From positions 45,952 to 109,951 of the forward strand of contig JBBILQ010000002.1 of NCBI GenBank assembly GCA_037444845.1: a stretch of 64,000 bases of DNA, in the 5' to 3' direction. The notes beneath the pieces were generated by a model that saw nothing but the letters and a program-made list of their open reading frames with translations, was not told the origin of the DNA and did no database searches. The translations under genes and the position numbers were made by a program. This document shows, one piece after another, positions 58,661 to 64,000 of this stretch. The DNA comes from JARYMI01 sp037444845. Its GTDB lineage: Bacteria; Acidobacteriota; Aminicenantia; Aminicenantales; UBA8522. Within the stretch, counting starts at the first letter, position 1; each line of letters starts with the position of its first letter.

Positions 58661-59515
58661 ATGGAAGTAGCATTTAAAGACAACATAACACAGAACTTGC
58701 TCGATGTACTAAACCAGACTATACCAAAAGCAAAAGAAATAAAATTCGCAATCGCTTTCATGAAATATTCAGGTCTTGTACTCATAGAAGAAGGCATAAA
58801 TGAATGTCTGAGAAACGGGGGGATCATTGAGTTTCTTATTGGATTGGATTTTCGCACAACCGAGCCAAAAGTCTTAAGGTTATTGAAGAAACTCTCTCAT
58901 GAGGAGCTTCTATTGAAATGTTATTGCTTTAGCGATCCTTCTTTTGGCGACACGCCCGTTTATCATCCGAAATTGTACATACTAAATGATGGAGAAAATG
59001 TTACTGTTGCTCTTGGCTCATCCAATTTAACAGAAGGGGGCCTGGCAAAAAATGTTGAGGTCAATGCAGTAATTACTGCTTCTCTCAAAGAGGAAGTTGT
59101 CTCAGATGTATATGGATTATACAGCAGGCTGAAATATCAGCAAAGCCGCTTTGAGCCGGATTTAGAGTACATTGCCAAATATGAAGAAGCGTACGAAAGA
59201 GTCCGGAAGAGAAATATTGCAGCGCTGCAGGAGAGGCGAACGAAGGAAATAATAAAGCAACTCAGAGAGAAAGAGAAGGCCCTGCCAAAACCCATTCCTT
59301 CAGAATCCGAACTTTTTGGATGGATGAAACTGGTTTATGAAAAAATACCATCAGGCGCCTTCAGAACACGCGATATGTACCAATGTGAGCAAGAATTTCA
59401 GAAAATATACCCGGAAAACAAAAATATTAGAGCAAAAATAAGACAGCAACTGCAATTTTTGCGAGATATCGGGTTGATTAAGAGTCCCCATAGAGATAGA
59501 TGGGAAAGAGTATGA
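58661..59515 (+). CDS. PLD-superfamily nuclease-like protein with C-terminal winged-helix-like region
   Basis: A 284-residue protein with one HKD-type motif, YHPKLYILNDGENVTVALGS at about residues 104-123, followed by SNLTEGGL. This is the half-site of PLD-type nucleases such as NgoFVII/BfiI restriction enzymes, which dimerise to build the site. A charged helical linker (about 175-215, YERVRKRNIAALQERRTKEI) leads to FRTRDMYQCEQEFQKIYPEN and QQLQFLRDIGLI, which resemble the winged-helix part of Dam-replacing/PLD-linked restriction proteins. No methyltransferase gene is adjacent. Base composition is much more AT-rich than its neighbours, a sign of transfer. No signal peptide; likely a defence or mobile-element function (inference). 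Confidence 0.6.
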   Translation: MEVAFKDNITQNLLDVLNQTIPKAKEIKFAIAFMKYSGLVLIEEGINECLRNGGIIEFLIGLDFRTTEPKVLRLLKKLSHEELLLKCYCFSDPSFGDTPVYHPKLYILNDGENVTVALGSSNLTEGGLAKNVEVNAVITASLKEEVVSDVYGLYSRLKYQQSRFEPDLEYIAKYEEAYERVRKRNIAALQERRTKEIIKQLREKEKALPKPIPSESELFGWMKLVYEKIPSGAFRTRDMYQCEQEFQKIYPENKNIRAKIRQQLQFLRDIGLIKSPHRDRWERV

Positions 59516-59550
59516 GATTAGCCTGAAATTATTGAAAGCAAGGAATAAAT

Positions 59551-59850
59551 GTGGGCATTAAAAAATCTTGCTTAGAAATGGGGGCAAAAAGAATGATCAA
59601 AATAACTATCGATTCCAAGTATTTCCGAAAGCAATTTGATGATTGGCTCGCTGGCGGAAGGGTTGAATTTGAAGGCAAAGCGTATTATTGGACTGCGCAA
59701 GATAGCAATTATGGCCTTGGCTGGGAGATTGAGCCCGTGACGGAAGAAGATTGGAGCGATCTGAATGAGCACAGGTTTAATAAATTTATGGAAATCATTG
59801 AAAGATTCCTGTGCGAACACAAGAGTGAGTACATGATTGACTACCCTTGA
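59551..59850 (+). CDS. Small hypothetical protein in the AT-rich island
   Basis: A 99-residue acidic protein that I do not recognise. It has a mixed alpha/beta look: IKITIDSKYFRKQFDDWLAG, then VEFEGKAYYWTAQDSN and a C-terminal helix FNKFMEIIERFLCEHKSE. The GTG 59551 has CAAGGA six to seven bases upstream; ATG at 59593 is an alternative that trims 14 residues. It follows the PLD gene by 35 bases and shares its AT-rich composition, so the two may have arrived together. The 104 bases after it are non-coding. Confidence 0.5.
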   Translation: MGIKKSCLEMGAKRMIKITIDSKYFRKQFDDWLAGGRVEFEGKAYYWTAQDSNYGLGWEIEPVTEEDWSDLNEHRFNKFMEIIERFLCEHKSEYMIDYP

Positions 59851-59954
59851 TTTGACTGAACCAGGGTTTTGAAGTTTCTGAAGAAGAAAACGCCCATCGG
59901 GAAAAGCAGAAGAGAGAGAGAAGTTTATTACACTATGTGGGAAAGGGGGGGCAA

Positions 59955-60992
59955 TTATTTCTGCAGTCGGGCTTGGGCAAGGATTTTCTTGATGAGAGCT
60001 TTATCTTTGGGAAGCTGCCCGACCTTGGGAAGCCGCGGCACCAGGATGGCCCAGTTCATGTCCATGGCAAAGACCTTCTTGAAGAGCGGCAGGCTTTCCT
60101 CCACCCGGCCGGTGGAAGCGAGCGTCACGGCCGGCCAGAAAATCATCTCAGCGTTATCCGGGTACATCTCCATGGCCTTGGTGTAGGCTTTCATCGCTTC
60201 CTCGACCTTGTTTTCGGTCAGGAGCTCGTCCCCCGTGTTCATGAAATTATAAGCCTTGTTAAGTTTGATCAAGCGTTTGAGCTCCTCGAGCGGCGCAGGG
60301 TGGTCCTCAACCCTAAGGTCATAGAGTCTATCCTTCCACCAAACCCCTGAGCTCTTGCCGCAGACGACAATGATGGCGGCGGATTGTTTGCCGCGGATGT
60401 CGCCGCCCTCGGCTTCGGCTGCCTCAAGCGCTGCCATGAGCCTGTCTACGAGCTCGCCTGGAGCGGACTCAAAGGCACGAGCCATCGCTGCCCAGACCGT
60501 GTTTTTGAGCATGAGGTTGGCCTGGCAGGAGAAGCCGTCGCCGACGTAATGTCCGGCCTCGGGGATGCAGTTTTTTCCGGTGTGGACGGCGACCCGACCC
60601 TGGGCATCGACCATGGCCACCTGGCGAACGGATTCATGTTTGTCGGCCTTGATGAGGCCGGCGAGGGCCTCCTCGGCGCTTTTACCCGCCCGCATGAGCT
60701 CGAGTCCGAGCGGGCCGTAGGAAGCCTCAACGAAGGACTGGGTGCAGATGGCGCCGACTTCAGCTTCCACCCAGGGCACGATCGAGCCGACCGAAAACCA
60801 GTGGGACTGGACCGCCGCGCCCAGCTCGCCGGTGGCTTTGTCGATGGCGACAATGGAATAGGTGTGGGCGGGGCGCAAGGCCTCACGCTTCAGAGGTAAA
60901 TCAGCGGCGCCTGGGAGAGCGCGCGCTAAACTCAATATCGACAAAATCAATAGAAATGATAAAAACGATGGGAATAGAGTATATTTTTTCAT
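59955..60992 (-). CDS. DUF1028 (Ntn-hydrolase-like) protein with C-terminal TPR
   Basis: A 345-residue protein: a signal peptide (LSFLLILSILSLARALPG), then a DUF1028 domain starting HTYSIVAIDKATGELGAAVQ and with VPWVEAEVGAICTQSFVEAS near 75-95, GFSCQANLMLKNTVWAAMA near 165, and GGDIRGKQSAAIIVV near 205. The last 110 residues form TPR-like helices (DELLTENKVEEAMKAYTKAM). DUF1028 proteins share the Ntn-hydrolase fold; their substrates are not established. The ATG 60992 has GGAGGGAA upstream. Confidence 0.8.
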   Translation of the reverse strand: MKKYTLFPSFLSFLLILSILSLARALPGAADLPLKREALRPAHTYSIVAIDKATGELGAAVQSHWFSVGSIVPWVEAEVGAICTQSFVEASYGPLGLELMRAGKSAEEALAGLIKADKHESVRQVAMVDAQGRVAVHTGKNCIPEAGHYVGDGFSCQANLMLKNTVWAAMARAFESAPGELVDRLMAALEAAEAEGGDIRGKQSAAIIVVCGKSSGVWWKDRLYDLRVEDHPAPLEELKRLIKLNKAYNFMNTGDELLTENKVEEAMKAYTKAMEMYPDNAEMIFWPAVTLASTGRVEESLPLFKKVFAMDMNWAILVPRLPKVGQLPKDKALIKKILAQARLQK

Positions 60993-61036
60993 TCGTTCCC
61001 TCCTTGCCGCTAATGTACCCGGACGGGCAGGGATTT

Positions 61037-61402
61037 TCAAGCGAGGCGATAGGCGATGTCGAGCTTTGAAGCCGCGGTCATCAAACAGCTGTCCTCTGAC
61101 CATACCGGCGCTCCGGTGAGAAGCGCTGAAGCCAGGAGATGGACGTCAACATACCCAAGACAAACGCCCATCAGGCGACGGTTTTCAATCATCCTCAGGA
61201 CTTCTTCGTGCTGCGCCATCATGGCTTCGGGCAGGGCTTCGAGCAAAGAGAGAATCTCATGCCTGTTCTTCAGGCTGCCGCAGGCTAACTCCCCGATGAT
61301 GAACGGATGACAAACAACCTCGCCTTTCTCCAGGAGCTCCTGAAGATGAGCATGGCCGTGCCGAAGATGGAATACCCAGACGGATGTATCCACAAGGACC
61401 AT
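61037..61402 (-). CDS. vapC: VapC-like toxin, PIN-domain ribonuclease
   Basis: A 121-residue PIN domain with all four acidic positions visible: VDTSVWVFHLR (Asp5), FIIGELACGS (Glu38 or so), LGYVDVHLLASAL (Asp near 85) and SEDSCLMTAA near 105. VapC toxins cut tRNA or rRNA when freed from VapB. It starts five bases after the vapB stop, as expected for a toxin-antitoxin pair. Confidence 0.92.
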   Translation of the reverse strand: MVLVDTSVWVFHLRHGHAHLQELLEKGEVVCHPFIIGELACGSLKNRHEILSLLEALPEAMMAQHEEVLRMIENRRLMGVCLGYVDVHLLASALLTGAPVWSEDSCLMTAASKLDIAYRLA

Positions 61403-61407
61403 GATGG

Positions 61408-61602
61408 TTAGAGCAGAGCTTTCCTTCGGGGGATCGGCCGAAGCGCCTTTTCCGAGCCGGCGAGCCTGGCCAGCCTTTTTGCGCTCTCCAGGGAGATCAA
61501 GGCTTCGAGGCCTCGCCTGACCAGCGCCGTTTTCTCCTTTATCCCGGTCAGTTCGGCTGCCTTTTTCAGAGTTTTGTCATCGATATTGATGGTTGTCCTC
61601 AT
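61408..61602 (-). CDS. vapB: VapB-like antitoxin
   Basis: A 64-residue protein. MRTTINIDDKTLKKAAELTG is the ribbon-helix-helix DNA-binding start typical of the DUF2191-type VapB group; the C-terminal SLESAKRLARLAGSEKALRP should wrap the toxin. ATG 61602 is used because the upstream in-frame sequence crosses the promoter and operator. It is expected to repress its own promoter with VapC. Confidence 0.88.
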   Translation of the reverse strand: MRTTINIDDKTLKKAAELTGIKEKTALVRRGLEALISLESAKRLARLAGSEKALRPIPRRKALL

Positions 61603-61638
61603 ATGCATATATATGCATAATTTATGCATATATGTCAA
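61600..61638 (-). promoter_or_regulatory. vapBC promoter and palindromic operator
   Basis: TTGACA lies at 61633-61638 on the minus strand; CATATA (spacing 17) or TATATA (spacing 19) serves as -10 at about 61608-61615. Three ATGCAT palindromes (ATATGCATAT at 61601-61610, ATATGCATAA and TTATGCATAT at 61611-61631) cover the spacer, the -10 and the vapB start codon. This suits VapBC autoregulation, and the start point would fall at the vapB ATG. Confidence 0.7.
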
Positions 61639-61718
61639 GTGTTTTGCGCGCTTGAGCCCACAGAATGATGGACGACGGCTAAATTGATTTTTCTCAAGAT
61701 GGAGGGACTGCGGACGGC

Positions 61719-62699
61719 TCAGTAATTCAGCTTGCCTTCGGCATGGCGCTTGCTCAGGACGCTGAGCATGTCGGCAGTCATCTTGGGCAGGTCGTAGTCG
61801 GGCGTCCAGCCCCATTCCTCGCGGGCGACGGAGTCATCGATCGAATCCGGCCAGGAGTCGGCGATGGCCTGCCGGAAATCGGGTTCGTAGGTAACCGTGA
61901 ACTCGGGAATGTGCTTTTTGATTTCGGCGGCCAGCTCGCCTGCGGAAAAGCTCATCGCTGTGACGTTAAAATCGGCGTGGTGTTTGAGTTTTGAGAAATC
62001 CGCTTCCATCAGGGCGAAAGCGGCCTTGAGGCAGTCTGGCATGTACATCATCGGCAGCCTCGTATCCTCTTTGAGGAAGCACTTGTAGCTCTTGTTCTTC
62101 ACGGCTTCAAAAAAGATGGCCACGGCGTAGTCGGTCGTGCCGCCGCCGGGAAGGGTTTCGTGGCTGATGATGCCAGGATAGCGGCAGCCACGGGCATCAA
62201 CGTTGAAGCGGCGGACATAATAATCGCAGAGAAGCTCGCCTGCTACTTTGGTCGCCCCGTACATCGTCTTGGGCTTGAGGATGGTGTCGTTTGGCGTGTT
62301 GACACGCGGCGTTTCGGGTCCGAAAACGGCGATCGAGCTTGGCACGAATATTCTGACCAGGTTGTGCTCGCGGGCTGCCTCAAGGATGTTGTATGTGCCG
62401 ATCGTGTTGACGTCCCAGCAGAGCTGAGGGTTTTTCTCGCCGACGGCGGAGAGGATGGCCGACATGTGGTAGATGGTGTCGATTTCATACTTCTTGATCA
62501 TGGCGTCGACCGTCTCGCGCTTGGACACGTTGATGAACTCGAAGGGGCCGGAGTCGCGGAGAGCGGCGGACGTCTGGGTTTTGTGGTCCGCGGCAAGGAC
62601 GTTATCATTGCCGTATTTCTTGCGCAGGGCCATGGTCAGCTCCGAGCCGATCTGGCCGAGCGCTCCGGTGACCATAATTTTTTTCATTTCTCTTGCCAT
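61719..62699 (-). CDS. L-threonine 3-dehydrogenase, SDR (epimerase-like) type
   Basis: A 326-residue extended SDR. IMVTGALGQIGSELTMAL at the N-terminus (NAD loop), IYHMSAILSAVGEKNP near 80, VPSSIAVFGP near 120, MYGATKVAGELLCDYY near 148 with the YxxxK pair, and GCRYPGIISHETLPGGGTTD near 170, which is the signature of the SDR-type threonine dehydrogenase found in animals and some bacteria, as is the later RQAIADSWPDSIDDS. It oxidises threonine to 2-amino-3-ketobutyrate, the substrate of Kbl (48930-50132). GGAGG lies seven bases before ATG 62699. Confidence 0.88.
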   Translation of the reverse strand: MAREMKKIMVTGALGQIGSELTMALRKKYGNDNVLAADHKTQTSAALRDSGPFEFINVSKRETVDAMIKKYEIDTIYHMSAILSAVGEKNPQLCWDVNTIGTYNILEAAREHNLVRIFVPSSIAVFGPETPRVNTPNDTILKPKTMYGATKVAGELLCDYYVRRFNVDARGCRYPGIISHETLPGGGTTDYAVAIFFEAVKNKSYKCFLKEDTRLPMMYMPDCLKAAFALMEADFSKLKHHADFNVTAMSFSAGELAAEIKKHIPEFTVTYEPDFRQAIADSWPDSIDDSVAREEWGWTPDYDLPKMTADMLSVLSKRHAEGKLNY

Positions 62700-62816
62700 A
62701 AAGTGACCTCCAGTTTTTTGATTTATTCTATGCCGGATATTAATGTTGCCTTACTTATAACACAGGCCTAAGCCGAAGGCAACAGAGCTGTTGAACGGGA
62801 CTCCGGGGGGTGTCGG

Positions 62817-62960
62817 ATGGAAATCTTATCAGTGGAATTTGCCGACAATCTTCTGAAAGCGCGGGAGGGACCGGAGGCTGTTCCTCATAATGCCGCTCTG
62901 GTCACCAGGAAGAAAAATGTACATCGCAAGTCATTTGCGTTAAACTTTGAAAGGGAGTAA
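62817..62960 (+). CDS. Possible 47-codon small ORF ahead of the membrane protein gene
   Basis: ATG 62817 opens a 47-residue frame (MEILSVEFADNLLKAREG...) that ends TAA four bases before the next ATG, and GGGGGG lies about seven bases before it. Its end contains the ribosome site (AAGGGAG) of the following gene, so it could act as a leader peptide. Its composition is unremarkable and I know no family, so it may be chance. Confidence 0.25.
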   Translation: MEILSVEFADNLLKAREGPEAVPHNAALVTRKKNVHRKSFALNFERE

Positions 62961-62964
62961 TAAG

Positions 62965-63354
62965 ATGAATTTTTCTGATAGGGTTCCGGTGGCTGTTATT
63001 TCCGTTTCCGTCATCATGTTTTTTGTCGCTCTGGCCACGGATATTTTTTGGATCGGGAGGCTGGCGTTCGGCGCCTTCCCTTCGACCATGCCAGTTGATG
63101 ACCGCGTCTACAACGCCTTTGCCGCTCCGGACCTCATTCTGTCGATTTTTCTCTATGTCGGCGCTTACGGGCTTCTCAGGCTGAGAAAATTCGGTTTCGT
63201 CGCAGCTAATATCGCTATGGGCATGTGGCTTTTTGACTCTGTGCTTGTCCTTGGCATCACCGGGCTCTCCCGCATCAGCATCATCGGCCCGAGCCTGTTT
63301 TTTGTCTTTTTCACGCTGGTTTATCTGTGGGCGAAGCGAGGTCTTTTTGAATGA
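62965..63354 (+). CDS. Small integral membrane protein, four helices
   Basis: A 129-residue protein with about four hydrophobic helices (VPVAVISVSVIMFFVALATD, AAPDLILSIFLYVGAYGLL, FVAANIAMGMWLFDSVLVLG and ISIIGPSLFFVFFTLVYLW). No catalytic motif or known family is evident. The ATG 62965 follows AAGGGAG with good spacing. It is probably in the inner membrane; function unknown. Confidence 0.6.
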   Translation: MNFSDRVPVAVISVSVIMFFVALATDIFWIGRLAFGAFPSTMPVDDRVYNAFAAPDLILSIFLYVGAYGLLRLRKFGFVAANIAMGMWLFDSVLVLGITGLSRISIIGPSLFFVFFTLVYLWAKRGLFE

Positions 63355-63383
63355 GAAAGGACGGTATCCTTGCAGGCAAAATC

Positions 63384-63398
63384 GGGGGACGCCATACG
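63384..63398. repeat. GGGGGACGCCATACG motif shared with 23704-23718
   Basis: The 15-base motif is identical at the two sites and here lies just beyond the transposase remnant, which itself ends near ATATGGCGTCCACG (63509-63522). It may be part of a former insertion-sequence boundary. No gene is present from 63355 to 63496. Confidence 0.35.
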
Positions 63399-63496
63399 CA
63401 ATTTTTCATAAATAGAGGCAGTGATTCCTTGGGCCTGTAGGATGCGCTGTCCGGTGCTTGTACGTATGATCGCTTAAAAGATAATTGGCAGGGAAA

Positions 63497-63883
63497 TTAG
63501 TGCATTACATATGGCGTCCACGGTAACGTCAAAGTCGTAGTAGACATAGGGCAAGAGGCTGATCGCGAAATTCCTGAAGGTAGCCATGTGTAAATGTCAA
63601 GGACTTTTCCTGCTATTTCGGTAACGACATTTCCCAGGCGTTTCAGCATATTCTGAGAGCAGCCCTTGGCCCATTGCGCAATGGCCGAAAAACTGCGGGC
63701 ATTCGAGAGGATGGCACAGAGAGAAATCACCAACACGGAGACCTTGCGATGCCTAATCCCCCGAGCCTTTCGGGGCTCTGGAATCCGAAGGAATCGGCGC
63801 CTGAGGTCAAAAGCAAATTTTTCCGAAAGTCTCATCGGTCTCACCTCCAGAGACCGGAGCACCTCAGAGAACACGTTGCTCAT
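63497..63883 (-). pseudogene. ISAs1-like transposase remnant (N-terminal domain only)
   Basis: The first 90 or so residues fit the N-terminal domain of ISAs1/H-repeat transposases: FLRIPEPRKARGIRHRKVSV, LVISLCAILSNARSFSAIAQ and WAKGCSQNMLKRLG. After LKRLG the family would continue with a PSEPTIRR-like segment and the DDE catalytic domain; here unrelated codons follow for 40 residues and the frame ends. Full transposases are about 370 residues, so this is an inactive internal-deletion derivative. MITE copy A4 begins about 65 bases from its start. Confidence 0.7.
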
Positions 63884-63948
63884 GCCCCTCTTTATACAAT
63901 AGATGGAGAGGAAAGTTCGGTGAAATCTTTTTCTTTATTGATATCAAA

Positions 63949-64000
63949 TAGCCTGACCTATTCACAAATTATGCCAGAAAGCAGGCCCCTCCCCTGGGGG
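63949..64000 (-). mobile_element. MITE family A, copy 4, cut by the window edge
   Basis: AGCCTGACCTATTCACAAAT, TATGCCAGAAAGCAGGCCCC and TCCCCTGGGGG match the right end of copy A3 in inverted orientation without a visible mismatch after the terminal bases. The outer TTAA is altered to ATAG, so this end has decayed or inserted differently. The rest lies outside the window. Confidence 0.8.

Noticed and set aside
59869..60186. A 105-codon plus-strand frame after the small AT-rich gene
   Set aside because: It runs antisense into the DUF1028 gene and has no ribosome site or recognisable domain.
1..64000. tRNA or rRNA genes
   Set aside because: I looked through the intergenic gaps for the T-loop and acceptor patterns and found none; a covariance search would be needed to exclude them fully.

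Overview
The window is about 55% GC and reads as a chromosomal segment of a Gram-negative, probably anaerobic and fermentative bacterium. The outer-membrane evidence is bamA, skp, fabZ, lpxA, lpxI, lolC/lolD-like genes, an 8-stranded-type barrel and many exported proteins. Fermentation is suggested by an alanine dehydrogenase next to a NuoEFG/NfnSL-like flavin and Fe-S complex, a CoA-transferase, and both enzymes of threonine-to-glycine breakdown. SpoIVB-type S55 peptidase, DUF885, M14, GH51 and GH109 proteins beside this envelope set resemble Candidatus Aminicenantes (OP8) or a related Acidobacteriota-like lineage. That assignment is inference; no rRNA gene is present and I saw no tRNA.

Layout. 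1-10.3 kb: polyprenyl synthetase (cut by the window edge), tatD, a DUF885 protein and fabH on the minus strand; a DsbD-N-like protein, an SDR epimerase, an S55 peptidase, a beta-propeller protein and efp. 10.4-23.5 kb: metallo-beta-lactamase and amidohydrolase, then an energy-metabolism run: ald, NuoE-, NuoF- and NuoG-like subunits, NfnS- and NfnL-like subunits, CoA-transferase, rnhC. 23.5-25.4 kb: an alaX-type tRNA-editing gene between two almost identical, inverted 162-bp MITE copies. 25.5-33 kb: two MacB-type permeases, a pyruvate-kinase-C-domain protein, a beta-barrel, a pseudouridine synthase and a LonB-like protease. 33.2-44.3 kb: enoyl-CoA hydratase, ribH, nusB, lysS, lolC, lolD, bamA, skp, fabZ, lpxA, lpxI and a Gfo/Idh oxidoreductase, tightly packed. 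44.3-55 kb: an exported LolA-like protein, a broken M14 peptidase, a SpoIID protein, kbl, two aminopropyltransferase paralogues and a BtuFCD-type ABC importer. 55-64 kb: GH51 and GH109 glycosidases, an AT-rich PLD-nuclease island, a DUF1028 protein, vapBC, threonine dehydrogenase, a small membrane protein and an ISAs1-like transposase remnant.

The main unexplained structure is repetitive DNA. A 148-162 bp MITE family with TTAA ends occurs four times, and its terminal TTAA supplies the stop codon of rnhC and of kbl. A second dispersed inverted-repeat family (core TCATTGCGAG / GAAGCAATC) occurs four times, and a GGGGACAG-containing motif recurs. Sigma-70-like promoters are unusually clear; those of an aminopropyltransferase gene, bamA and vapB are placed so that transcription should begin at or within a few bases of the start codon, suggesting leaderless translation.

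The strongest candidate for an undescribed system is the 14.1-21.5 kb complex: a BfuBC/HydBC-like core joined to an NfnSL-like pair and to a NuoG/FdhA-like subunit that has lost both the Cys/Sec position and the C-terminal molybdopterin region.
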